Shown one piece after another: positions 25,064-33,950 of a DNA stretch of 64,000 bases (position 1 is the first letter of the stretch; each line of letters opens with the position of its first letter). The notes under the pieces are model-generated. The model saw only the letters and a list, made by a program, of their open reading frames with translations, had not been told where the DNA came from and searched no databases. The position numbers were made by a program, and so were the translations under genes. This stretch comes from Verrucomicrobiales bacterium (GTDB lineage Bacteria > Verrucomicrobiota > Verrucomicrobiia > Limisphaerales > J093), in the NCBI GenBank assembly GCA_024233305.1, contig JACKPV010000031.1, positions 186,001-250,000 on the forward strand. The letters are read 5' to 3'.

Positions 25064-28000
25064 AGGATGCCAGTGCGGCACGCGTCCAGGGGTCCACGGC
25101 GCACCGGCGGCTTCCAGCCGCGCTTCCAGCGCCCGCAGATCGTCCTCCACCAGCCGCCGGTATTTCTCCAGGACCTCCGCGAATGCCTCGCCCGCGTACT
25201 GATAGGCGTCGCGTTCCGTCCGGGTCGGCGCGGAGGTCACGTTCCACTGGCTGCCGACGATGTTCTGCACGCGCTCCACAATCGAAGGCAGCTCGGGCTC
25301 GAAGCGCTTCGCCAGACTCGGGTCACCGCGCAACGCGACGAGAAGACCGTCGAGGCGGCGGGTCAGTTCTTCAATGTCGCCGGCCAGCGCCGGCTCCACG
25401 CCGGGCGTCACCCGGAGCGAGGCCCGCAGGTGGTCGAGCCGGGACTGCGTTTCCGCCGCCGATTTGAGGGCTCCTTCGACCGCGCGCTGCAAGCCCGCGA
25501 CCTTTCGCTGGAATTCAAACGTGGCCTCCTTGTCGGCCGCCGCGAAGGTCGCCAGTTCGAGCGGAATCACCCGAAACTCGACGGGCGGCGCCAGTTCGGT
25601 GGTCCCGCCATTCGTGACCTGCGTCAGCGTGACCGTGTAATTGCCGGGCAAGGCGAGCGGACCCGAAGGAAGATCCTCCCACGGGGCCGGCTCCTCGCCG
25701 CCCTTGAGCTGGACCGGTTCGGACGAAGGCAGCCGCAGATCCCAGGCGACACGATGCAGGCCCCGGTCGCGCGACCCCGGGATTTGGCGCAGGATTTCTC
25801 CCTGGTCGTCCCGGACCACCAGCCACACCTCGGGCGCCTGGTCGCGGTCCTCGGCGCGCAAGTCAGCCAGGGCCGGATAGTCCTCCTTCTTCAGACCGGC
25901 GCCGGCCTTCTTCTCCGCTTCCTGCCGCAGCTCCCGGCGCGTGCGCAGCTTCTCCTTGAGGTGATACGTGAAGACGGCCCCGAACGGCGGATTCGCGGCG
26001 GCATAGAAGCTCGCGCCCTGCGATCCCCGTCCGTCCCGGCCTCCCAGCCGGCTCCGTTCCAGATAGCGCAGCGCGTCCTTGATCGGGAACACCGCCGCGG
26101 GCTCCTTCAACAACGCCTCGTCAGCCAGGCGCAACGGCGAGTAATCGTCCAGGATGTAGATGCTCCGTCCGAAGGTGCCGAGCACCAGGTCGTTTTCGCG
26201 TCGCTGGATCTCGAGGTCACGCACGGCGATGGTCGGCAGGCCGGCGACCTTCTTCCAGTGCTTCCCGCCATCAAGCGTGAACCACGCCCCGAACTCCGTG
26301 CCGGCAAACAGCAGGTCCGGCTTCTCATGGTCCTGCTGAACGGAGTAGACCGTTTCGCGTTCGGGCAAATCGCCCGCCATCGACACCCAGGTCCCGCCCT
26401 GGTTCGTGCTGACCAGCAGGTAGGGTTTGAAGTCCCCGTTCTTGTGGTTGTCGAAGGCCGCATACACGGTGTCGGCGTCATGCTGCGAGGCCGTCAGGCA
26501 ACTGACATAAGTCAGGTCCGGCACGCCGGGGAAGAATTCGATCCTGCGCCAGTTCTCGCCGCCGTCGTCCGTCACGTGCACCAACCCGTCGTCCGTGCCC
26601 ACATACAACACGCCCTCCCGCACCGGCGACTCGGTCAGGGCCACGGCATTGCCGTACATCGAGGTCGAGTTGTGCTTGGCCACCGCATCGGGGGACTGAA
26701 TGCGGCCCATCACGGGGAGTTGGTTGCGATCCAATCCGCGCGTCAGATCGCCGCTCACGGCTTTCCAGCTGTCGCCCCGATCGTCCGTGCGAAAGAGCCG
26801 GTTCGCCGCGAAATAGAGCCGCTCCGGATGGTGCGGACTGAGGATCAACGGCGAATCCCAGTTCCATTTCAGCGGCGCTTCGCCCGGTGCCTCCCGCGGT
26901 TTGATGTCCATGATTTCCCCGCTCGGATGGTCGTAACGCACCAGGCCGCCGTATTGCCAGAGACTGTAGAGGGTGTTCGGATCGGTGGGGTCGGCCAGCG
27001 TTTCATAGCCGTCGCCGCCCACCGTCAGGAACCAGTCGGCGGACGTGATCCCGGCCCGGTCCGTGGTGCGTGACGGGCCGCCTTGCGACGAGTTGTCCTG
27101 GGTGCCGCCAAACACCCGGTAGAAGGGCCGTGAGTTGTCCGCGCTCACCCGGTAGAACTGCGTGATCGGGAGGTTCGCGAAATAGGCCCAGTGCTCCCCC
27201 CGATCGTGCGTCTCGTAAATCCCGCCGTCGCAGCCCACCAGCAAATGGCGGTTGTTCCGGGGATCGATCCAGAGCGCGTGGTCGTCGACGTGCTTGTTCT
27301 TGATCGGCACCCGCTGGAAGGTCCGGCCACCGTCGTCGGTCACGCGAAGGAACGTATCGACCGCATAGACGCGGTCGAAGGCGACGGGGTCGGCGAAGAT
27401 CTCGTTGTAATACTGCGGGCTGGACGTCATGTAATCGCTGCGTTTCTCCCAGGTTTCTCCGCGGTCGGTGGAACGGAAGAACCCGCCCTCGTCATTCGCC
27501 GCCTCGACGATGGCGTAGAGGACATCGGGATTCACCGGGGAGATCGCCAGGCCGATCCGGCCCTTGTCGGCCTTCGGCAGCCCGCGGGTGAGTTTGCGCC
27601 ACGTCTTCCCGGCGTCCGTGGATTTGTAAATGGCGGATTCCGGCCCGCCGTTGATCAGCGTCCAGACGTGGCGCCGCCGTTGATAGGCGGAGGCGTAGAG
27701 CACATCCGGATCGCGCGGATCGAGATGGACCTCGTTGACCCCGGTGTCGTCGCTGATGTGCAAAATCCGCTGCCAGGTCACCCCGCCGTCCGGCGTGCGG
27801 TAAAGCCCCCGCTCGCCTCCGCTCCGCCAGAGCGGCCCCTGCGCCGCGACGTAGACCAGATCGCTGTTCGCCGGGTGCACCCGGATCATGCCGATATGTT
27901 CGGAATCCTCGAGGCCCAGGTGGTCCCAGTGCTGGCCGCCGTCGCGACTGCGGTAAACGCCGTCACCGAAGCCCACGCTGCGCTGGCTGTTGTTTTCCCC

Positions 28001-28351
28001 GGCGCCGACCCACAACACATGCGGGTTGCCGGGATCGAGGGCCAGACAGCCGATGGAGTAGGAGCCCTGCGAATCGAAAACCGGCGTCCATGTGGCGCCG
28101 CCATTCACGGTCTTCCAAACGCCCCCAGAGCAAGCGGCGGCGTAGAACTGCCGCGAATCGTCCGGGTGCACCGCGAAATCACCGATGCGCCCCGACATCA
28201 AGGCCGGTCCGACCAGGCGCGCCTTGAGCCCGGCAAAGACCTCGTCGGGTTGATCTTCCTCGGCGGCAAGGGACCGGGCGAGGAAACCGGACGAGGGAGA
28301 GATGCCCAGGGCAAGCGCGGCGAGGGACAGGAGGGTTGGCATTCGGTTCAT
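25061..28351 (-). CDS. Large secreted BNR/VPS10-like beta-propeller protein (annotated elsewhere as glycosyl hydrolase)
   Basis: A 1096-residue protein with a signal peptide (MNRMPTLLSLAALALGI..., cleavage near residue 28). Residues ~40-760 contain many BNR/sortilin-type Asp-box blades such as SRDGGQHW, STDAGKTW, STDRGETW and TDDRGDSW. The region ~770-1096 is a helical or coiled segment (LRTRRELRQEAEKKAGAG, RRLDGLLVAL) plus an Ig-like part. This family is common in Bacteroidota, Acidobacteriota and Verrucomicrobiota and is often named glycosyl hydrolase, but I see no conserved catalytic acid. The TAG stop is formed by the end of repeat element A, so the C-terminus may be shaped by that insertion. 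Confidence 0.82.
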   Translation of the reverse strand: MNRMPTLLSLAALALGISPSSGFLARSLAAEEDQPDEVFAGLKARLVGPALMSGRIGDFAVHPDDSRQFYAAACSGGVWKTVNGGATWTPVFDSQGSYSIGCLALDPGNPHVLWVGAGENNSQRSVGFGDGVYRSRDGGQHWDHLGLEDSEHIGMIRVHPANSDLVYVAAQGPLWRSGGERGLYRTPDGGVTWQRILHISDDTGVNEVHLDPRDPDVLYASAYQRRRHVWTLINGGPESAIYKSTDAGKTWRKLTRGLPKADKGRIGLAISPVNPDVLYAIVEAANDEGGFFRSTDRGETWEKRSDYMTSSPQYYNEIFADPVAFDRVYAVDTFLRVTDDGGRTFQRVPIKNKHVDDHALWIDPRNNRHLLVGCDGGIYETHDRGEHWAYFANLPITQFYRVSADNSRPFYRVFGGTQDNSSQGGPSRTTDRAGITSADWFLTVGGDGYETLADPTDPNTLYSLWQYGGLVRYDHPSGEIMDIKPREAPGEAPLKWNWDSPLILSPHHPERLYFAANRLFRTDDRGDSWKAVSGDLTRGLDRNQLPVMGRIQSPDAVAKHNSTSMYGNAVALTESPVREGVLYVGTDDGLVHVTDDGGENWRRIEFFPGVPDLTYVSCLTASQHDADTVYAAFDNHKNGDFKPYLLVSTNQGGTWVSMAGDLPERETVYSVQQDHEKPDLLFAGTEFGAWFTLDGGKHWKKVAGLPTIAVRDLEIQRRENDLVLGTFGRSIYILDDYSPLRLADEALLKEPAAVFPIKDALRYLERSRLGGRDGRGSQGASFYAAANPPFGAVFTYHLKEKLRTRRELRQEAEKKAGAGLKKEDYPALADLRAEDRDQAPEVWLVVRDDQGEILRQIPGSRDRGLHRVAWDLRLPSSEPVQLKGGEEPAPWEDLPSGPLALPGNYTVTLTQVTNGGTTELAPPVEFRVIPLELATFAAADKEATFEFQRKVAGLQRAVEGALKSAAETQSRLDHLRASLRVTPGVEPALAGDIEELTRRLDGLLVALRGDPSLAKRFEPELPSIVERVQNIVGSQWNVTSAPTRTERDAYQYAGEAFAEVLEKYRRLVEDDLRALEARLEAAGAPWTPGRVPHWHP

Positions 28352-28435
28352 GCGCGAAGATTAGGGGCCGGCCCAACCGCCTTTCAAGGATGGTTCTCGA
28401 CGGCGCCCACGAGCGGAGGCATTGCCCGGCCCCCG

Positions 28436-28500
28436 GGCCAGCGTACGCCGCGCTTCGGACTTCGCGGCGCTTCGCCGCGGCAGGTTGCCGGCGCACTCCA
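28436..28500. repeat. Element B copy 2 (left-truncated)
   Basis: CTTCGCGGCGCTTCGCCGCGG, then GGTTGCCGGCGCACTCCA, matches the right half of element B. The left terminus TGGAGTGCGG is missing. It sits between the BNR gene and the broken FGE-like gene. Confidence 0.5.
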
Positions 28501-28619
28501 TAGGGGGCTGCGTCCACGCCGCCTCCGGGCATGGTTACGCCGGTCCGGGCTGCGCGTCCCGGTCCTCCGGCTCCGGCGCTGCCGCGCCTCCCGCCTCCGG
28601 CCCAGACGCTCCGCTCCCT

Positions 28620-28648
28620 AGCTCTTGACCTGCGGCCAGACGGAAACC
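28620..28648 (-). other. IMH-like constant segment after variable region 1
   Basis: The segment after the variable stretch (coding GGTTTCCGTCTGGCCGCAGG...) is identical in both FGE-like genes (also at 29980-30008). In a DGR the 3' end of the variable repeat, the initiation of mutagenic homology, is kept constant. A GGCGC-GGCA-GCGCC hairpin (coding strand) lies about 60 bp further, at 28575-28588 and 29935-29948. Confidence 0.5.
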
Positions 28649-28649
28649 C

Positions 28650-28726
28650 TGATCCCCGATCCGGTAGCCGGGCTCGACCGCGAACCGGAACGCCGAACGG
28701 CAGTACCTGGCGACGTACCAGCAGCC
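28650..28726 (-). other. DGR-type variable region 1
   Basis: This 77-bp stretch encodes the last strands of the lectin-like domain in the broken gene (codons 215-240). Against 30010-30086 it differs at 16 bases, all at codon position 1 or 2; the neighbouring 89 bp downstream differ at 3. See the VR2 entry and the finding. Confidence 0.75.
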
Positions 28727-29015
28727 GCCGCCGCGGACGACCCGCCTGGCACCCTTCCAGTTCATCGGATCCACTGCCCCGTCCACATAGGTGTCGGTCA
28801 CGACGCCATCCTTCCATTCCGCCCGGTCCGCGCACCACTCCCACAGGTTTCCGTGCAGGTCATACAACCCCCACCCGTTCGGCTCCTTCTCCCCTACCGG
28901 ATGCGTCTTGTTACCGCTGTTCTCCCCATACCATCCCAGCCGATCCAAGGCCGGCTCCTGCCCGACCGGCTCCGAGCAGTCCGAGCCATCGTTGAATGCG
29001 CTCTCCGTCCCCGCC

Positions 29016-29050
<35 letters not shown>

Positions 29051-29576
29051 CCGGAACACCATCCCCTCGCCCATCACCCCGGCCTCCCGTGCCAGCGCCG
29101 TCAACCGCTCACAAAACGCCTCCGCCTCATACCAAGTCACGCTGTCCACCGGCCGTTCCTCACCATTGAAATGGTTCGGCGGCTTTCCCATCACCGCCGC
29201 ATAACACCGCTGCGTCACCGGATACCGCCCCAGCCAGTAACCTCGCGTCAACCGAACCCGATGCCGCCGCTCCCAAGGCAAGCGACCGTTCTCGTTCTCC
29301 GGCGAACCCATCCAAAACTCCCGTGAGGAATTGCCACTAGGTCGATCCCGAATCGCCAGCGGAGCCACTGAACAGCCAACTCCAGATCCCGCCCACCCGC
29401 CCCGCGGAGGTTGATGCGCGACTTACCAAGGAACCGCATGCCGTCGAGAATCATCAGCAGGTTGGCGGGTGCGGTTGCCTTCATGCGCTCGCGCAAGAAA
29501 TGAAAAGCCTTCGCGAGAGCGTTCGAACGGGCATCCACCCGCCTACCAGCACGGGTGAGGTACGGAGCGCGGATCT

Positions 29577-29776
29577 CAGCCGTAACCGTGCAGTAGGATT
29601 CACCACTGATGGGCACTGATGGGCACGGATATTGAGGGAAATCAGGATCACCCGCCCTGGGTTCGAACGCACGGTTCCGGGAGTCTTCCCGCCCTCTCCG
29701 CCAACGCCGCCGCGCCGCGCCCTATCCGTGTTATCCGTGCCCATCCGCGGTTCGCTAATTGCATTGTCACGGCTCA
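29577..29776. repeat. Element A copy 2 (inverted)
   Basis: Opens CAGCCGTAACCGTGCAG and closes TGTCACGGCTCAG, the mirror of copies 1, 3 and 4. The arms are CACTGATGGGCACGGATATT on the left and ATCCGTGCCCATCCGCGG on the right. It occupies the gap between the broken and the intact FGE-like gene. In 29485-29858 I see no other feature. Confidence 0.72.
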
Positions 29777-29858
29777 GTGCTTCCAGCGCCTGATCGCCGT
29801 TGCGGGCGGGAATCCAATGGAAGGCAAGTGCCATGTCTTGTCGTGTGTTAATGCGTTG

Positions 29859-32678
29859 CTACTCGCGTTTCTGTCTGGTGCTCGCCCGGGCCATACGGGC
29901 GCCCCCGGGCTCCGCGTCCCGGTCCTCCGGCTTCGGCGCTGCCGCGCCTCCCGCCTCCGGCCCAGACGCTCCGCTCCTGAGCTCTTGACCTGCGGCCAGA
30001 CGGAAACCCCGACTCCTGTCCCGGTTGCCGGGCACGAGCGCGAACCGGTACGCCGAACGGCAGCTCCTGGCGAAGTACCAGATGCTGCCGCCGCGGACGA
30101 CCCGCCTGGCACCCTTCCAACTCATCGGATCCACTGCCCCATCCACATACCCTTCGGTCACGACTTCACTCCCCGTCCACTCCGCCCGGTCCGCGCACCA
30201 CTCCCACACGTTCCCGTGCAGGTCATACAGCCCCCAACCGTTCGGCTCCTTCCCCCCTACAGGATGCGTCTCACCGGCGCTGTTCTTGCCGTACCACCCG
30301 AGTTGTTTCAAGGCCGGGTCCTCGCCCCGCGGCTCCGTGCAGTCCGAGCCGTCGTTGAACGCGCTCCCCGTCCCCGCCCGGCAGGCATATTCCCACTCCG
30401 CTTCCGTCGGGAGGCGGAACGGAAGCCCTGGCACTCGCTCGCCAAGCCGCTCGCAAAACGCCACGCAGTCGTCCCAGGTGACCGATTCCACCGGTCGCTG
30501 TTCTCCCCGAAAGTTGCTTGGTTCGTCGCCCATGACTGCCTTCCATTGCGCCTGCGTGCAAGGGGTCTCGCCCAGCCAGAAGCCCCGGCTGATCGTCACC
30601 AAGTGTCGCGGGCTCTCGTCTTCGTAACGCCCTTTCTCGTCCTCCGGCGACCCCATCTGGAAACTGCCGGGGGGAATCCAGCGCAGCCGGAAAGATACGC
30701 CGTCCACCGCAAACTCCGCCACCAGCCCGAACGCGTCCTGCGCCAACCGCGTCGCCCAGGCCGGGCGCGTGATCGCCCGGAGATCGAGTTCCGCGCAGTC
30801 CGTCAACAGCCGGATCCGCTCCGGATTGCCCAAGCCGAAGGCCAGACGACGGGCATCGGACGTGATGAAACTGTGCGTCGTGGGCGTTTCGTCCACCTCC
30901 TTGACGGTGACCTGGATATGAGCGCGGCGCGCCCGCAGTTGGGCGAGTGGCACGCCGATGGAAAGCGGCGTCGGGTTCTGGCGGCTGCGCGGGGCCACCC
31001 ACGGACGCAGGTGGAGTGCCGCGCCGTGCTGCCGGACTTCCCACAGGGTCTCTACCGCCGGCACCCTTTCGAGAACCCGCAAGACTTGGGCCACGAGTTC
31101 GGAGTCGAGATCCTCGGGAACTTCCACGTGTTGACCGCCTTGAAGATGCCGGAACACCGCCCAGCCCACCGCCAAATGCTCCTCGATCGCGCGCGCCTCG
31201 ACCGGTGAACGGGCATACCCGCGTCGATGCCAATCCCAGTAGCCGTCCCGGATGGCGACGGCACGCCCGGCCTCCCCTTCGCGTCCCAATTCGAGCAAAC
31301 GCGCCGCCGCCCGCTGCTGAACCCGACGCGCTGCGGCGACCTCGTCCGCCGGCACTGGAGCGCCGAATCTGGAAAACTTGAGCAACTCGTCAGTCCGGAT
31401 TGTCTCGGCGAGATAGCGATGCCAGCGACGGACCCAATCGAGCCAGGCCGCCTTGACCGGTTCGCTCACTTGGCGGCGGAACGCCTCCTCCAACTCGAGC
31501 GACTCGACCGCGCGCACGCCCATCGCAAACACCTCGTCGTTGGCCGCCCGCGGATCGTGCCACGCATCGTATTCCGTCCCGACGTCCGCCGCTCCGCCGA
31601 GCAAATGGCGGGCCACGCGCAGCAACCCCGTTTCCACCCGCACGGACGGAGCGAGGAGGGTCAGCAACTGCTGCACCGCCGCCTGTCGGCGCTCGGGAGA
31701 AAGCGGTGGACGCGGTCGATGACCGTCCCGTCCCGCGGGCCGGGATTCGCGTCGGTCCCAAACGGCAACGGGCGTTTCGGCGGGCAAGGCGGCGTCCCAG
31801 CGATTCCGGGGACCGAGCACCAGGGCGGCGCGCGGATTGCCGGCGCGCTCGAGGGAACGCAGGTAGCTTCGCCAACCGTTCGCAAGTTCGCGGTCTCCGG
31901 AAAGAAAGCCCAGATCGCCCAGCACCAACACGGCCTCACCGGTGGCCGGCGGGTCCGGGAGCGCGGCATTCGAGGGCACGTTCACGACTTCGACGCACCC
32001 GGTGGCGTGCTGGCGTTCGAGCTGGTCAATCAACGCGTCCAGGTCCTCGCGGAACAACGCGAGGTCGCGGCGGCGGTCGGCCACGATGGTCAGGCGGTCG
32101 GGCCAAGCCGGATGCCGGGCGCGGGGCACCCGGGTGATCGGGCGTTGCGCGGCCATCGCCCGGACCAGCCGCCGCAGATCCGGCCGGGAAGACTCCCGCA
32201 ACCGCCCCAAACTCCGCCGCAAGAAAGGCCAAAGCCGCGCCCAAGGCACGAGCGGCGGCCGGGGCGGCGGCGGTTTCGACGGTTGTTCCTCCAACTCGGC
32301 GGGCGTGATGGCGTTACCTTCGTTCAACAACCGCTCGGCCTTCAGCAGCAAATCGTCCTCCGCCGCGGCATCCGCTGGATCGTGACTGGCAGCGGTCATC
32401 GCGCAGAGGAACGTCGTCCGGGGCGACTCGGACGAGGCGGGCGCCGGCTCGGGAACGGGCGCAACGGAAACCGGCTCGACAGTCCCGCGTCCTCTTGGCG
32501 CGCGGTGATCTGCGCGTTCTTCGCTGGGCGTCCGGGCGTGCGATTCCAGGCCGCAGAGCCGGGCCAGGAACCCAATCGGCGCGTTCGGCATCGCGCTCAG
32601 GCAAAGCAGCAAGTCCGACCGACCGACCGGCGGCCGGCGGGTAATCGGGATCGTTGGCTGGACCTGTTCCTGGCTCAT
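29859..32678 (-). CDS. Putative conflict-system sensor: vWA-like/linker region plus C-terminal FGE-fold domain with DGR-type variable end
   Basis: A 939-residue protein. Residues 1-150 are disordered and Pro/Ser-rich. About 135-330 (PLVPWARLWPFLRRSL, then RLTIVADRRRDLALF and VLVLGDLGFLSGD) resembles the degenerate von Willebrand A-like domain that precedes FGE domains in MoxR-linked systems. About 330-680 is helical. From ~690 to 915 lies a formylglycine-generating-enzyme-like domain (PPGSFQMGSPEDE, TEAEWEYACRAG, HGNVWEWCADR). Residues 865-890 are the variable stretch. It is third in line after TIR and MoxR genes, with element A copy 3 in the 230-bp gap before it. The likely job is to recognise a ligand through the lectin-fold surface; catalytic FGE activity is doubtful. 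Confidence 0.82.
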   Translation of the reverse strand: MSQEQVQPTIPITRRPPVGRSDLLLCLSAMPNAPIGFLARLCGLESHARTPSEERADHRAPRGRGTVEPVSVAPVPEPAPASSESPRTTFLCAMTAASHDPADAAAEDDLLLKAERLLNEGNAITPAELEEQPSKPPPPRPPLVPWARLWPFLRRSLGRLRESSRPDLRRLVRAMAAQRPITRVPRARHPAWPDRLTIVADRRRDLALFREDLDALIDQLERQHATGCVEVVNVPSNAALPDPPATGEAVLVLGDLGFLSGDRELANGWRSYLRSLERAGNPRAALVLGPRNRWDAALPAETPVAVWDRRESRPAGRDGHRPRPPLSPERRQAAVQQLLTLLAPSVRVETGLLRVARHLLGGAADVGTEYDAWHDPRAANDEVFAMGVRAVESLELEEAFRRQVSEPVKAAWLDWVRRWHRYLAETIRTDELLKFSRFGAPVPADEVAAARRVQQRAAARLLELGREGEAGRAVAIRDGYWDWHRRGYARSPVEARAIEEHLAVGWAVFRHLQGGQHVEVPEDLDSELVAQVLRVLERVPAVETLWEVRQHGAALHLRPWVAPRSRQNPTPLSIGVPLAQLRARRAHIQVTVKEVDETPTTHSFITSDARRLAFGLGNPERIRLLTDCAELDLRAITRPAWATRLAQDAFGLVAEFAVDGVSFRLRWIPPGSFQMGSPEDEKGRYEDESPRHLVTISRGFWLGETPCTQAQWKAVMGDEPSNFRGEQRPVESVTWDDCVAFCERLGERVPGLPFRLPTEAEWEYACRAGTGSAFNDGSDCTEPRGEDPALKQLGWYGKNSAGETHPVGGKEPNGWGLYDLHGNVWEWCADRAEWTGSEVVTEGYVDGAVDPMSWKGARRVVRGGSIWYFARSCRSAYRFALVPGNRDRSRGFRLAAGQELRSGASGPEAGGAAAPKPEDRDAEPGGARMARASTRQKRE
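30010..30086 (-). other. DGR-type variable region 2
   Basis: Counterpart of 28650-28726. Codon pairs (copy 1/copy 2) are GGC/AGC, TGC/ATC, GTC/TTC, TAC/AGC, TTC/TAC, GTC/CTC, GAG/GTG, TAC/AAC, ATC/GAC, GGG/AGG, GAT/AGT and CAG/CGG. All 16 differences are in positions 1 and 2; 13 have A in one copy and the other three are G/T or G/C. This fits independent A-to-N copying from a template rich in AAC codons. I did not find the template within the window. Confidence 0.78.
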
Positions 32679-32705
32679 GCACGTTCGCCGGTTCGGCGGT
32701 GGTTT

Positions 32706-32898
32706 CTCAGCCGTGATGACTCAGTTGATGGACCGCGGATGGGCACGGATGACACGGATGGGACGCGGCGACGCCGCGTCGGCGGAAAGGGCTGCGAGGA
32801 TCACTGAACGGTGACCCCAACCCACCGCGGCCGATTTCAGTCCCGCCCAGGTATCCGTGCCCATCCGTGGTGAGTCCTCCTGCATGGTTACGGCTCAG
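32706..32898. repeat. Element A copy 3
   Basis: Left end CTCAGCCGTGATGACTCAG and right end GGTTACGGCTCAG are inverted. The arms are GACCGCGGATGGGCACGGAT and ATCCGTGCCCATCCGTGG. It sits between the MoxR gene stop (10 bp away) and the start of the 939-residue gene (27 bp away), inside what is otherwise one operon. Confidence 0.72.
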
Positions 32899-32908
32899 TC
32901 CCTGCGAC

Positions 32909-33931
32909 TCAATCCAGCTCCTCGCGCGGGTTCTTGCTGAAGACGAAGGGCCGGACCTGAGCGAGGGCCTCTGCCTGCTTCTTTTTGCCCTGCGGTCGCA
33001 GGTCGGCCAGGACCCGCAACAGATCGAGCAACTCCGCCGCGCCGGGCTTGGCCGGGCCCAAATCGCGACCGGCCTTGCGATCCTCGAGCAAGAGGTCGAT
33101 GGCCCTTTCGAGCAGTTTGTCGTCGATGACCTTCCCGTCGAAATGATCGCGGGCGCGGCGGGCCAGGAAATCGCGGCGCTGGTTGTCGTCCGTGCCGAGC
33201 GTCATCTGCAGGACGAGGCAACGACGCAGGAAGGCGGCGGGGAGTTCGCGTTCCTCGTTCGTGGTGATGACCACCAGCGGGGCGTTCTCGCGGTCGTTGC
33301 GCGTCACGACCCGCGCAATCGCCGGGATTTGAAACCCGGTGTTACCGAGGCTCTCGAGCAGGCTGTTCGGCAGATCCGACTCGGCCTTGTCGATCTCGTC
33401 GATGAGAACGACGCAGCGCCCGCCGGGCTGCCAACCGTCGGGCCGGTCGGGTTCGCCACAGCCTTTGCAGCAGACTTCGGGTTCCTCCGCGCAGAGGGAA
33501 CTGCGACAGGCGCACTTGGCCTGGCGACGCGCGTCCGCCCAGTCAAAGGCCCACCAGAGGACGCCCGGACGCACGAAGCGTTCCTCGGCCAGTTGCTCGC
33601 GCCAATCGGTCGCCTGGCCCGGCGTGCCGAGCACCTGCGCCTGCGCAAGGCGCGCCACGGCGTCGTGGGTGTAGAGCAGATCGGTCGGTTCACAACGGGC
33701 ATGGATGACGTGGTAGAGAAACGGCAGGCCCATGACGTGGGCGGCGGCCCGGGCCAACTGGCTCTTGCCAATGCCGGCCTCGCCGCGCACCAGCAACGGT
33801 CGTCCGGTATGCAACGCCGCCCGGATCGCCCAGACACTCTCCGCGTCAAAGCGATGCCGCGACGGCGACCACGCGTGGATCTCCGGCAGCTCGAGGACCT
33901 GATCGGTGGGGGGATTGAAGGTGCGGCTCAT
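32909..33931 (-). CDS. MoxR-family AAA+ ATPase
   Basis: A 340-residue AAA+ protein. Walker A is GEAGIGKS at 50-57, Walker B VVLIDEIDKAE at 174-184 and sensor 1 is VVITTNEERELP near 227-238, followed by an arginine-rich AAFLRRC. Between Walker A and B there is a cysteine cluster (C140, C142, C147, C154, C155, C158) that may bind zinc, which ordinary MoxR proteins lack. MoxR ATPases work as chaperones with von Willebrand A partners. Here the gene starts 19 bp after the TIR gene and precedes the FGE-fold gene, the trio known from NTP-dependent biological conflict systems. It would couple ligand recognition to TIR activation. Confidence 0.88.
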   Translation of the reverse strand: MSRTFNPPTDQVLELPEIHAWSPSRHRFDAESVWAIRAALHTGRPLLVRGEAGIGKSQLARAAAHVMGLPFLYHVIHARCEPTDLLYTHDAVARLAQAQVLGTPGQATDWREQLAEERFVRPGVLWWAFDWADARRQAKCACRSSLCAEEPEVCCKGCGEPDRPDGWQPGGRCVVLIDEIDKAESDLPNSLLESLGNTGFQIPAIARVVTRNDRENAPLVVITTNEERELPAAFLRRCLVLQMTLGTDDNQRRDFLARRARDHFDGKVIDDKLLERAIDLLLEDRKAGRDLGPAKPGAAELLDLLRVLADLRPQGKKKQAEALAQVRPFVFSKNPREELD

Positions 33932-33950
33932 GGGAGGTTCAAATCGTGCC

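Noticed and set aside
24896..27073. A 725-codon open frame opposite the BNR-repeat gene
   Set aside because: It is on the complementary strand of a well-supported secreted protein with many Asp boxes, and its translation is Arg/Pro/Gly-rich without motifs; high GC produces such shadows.
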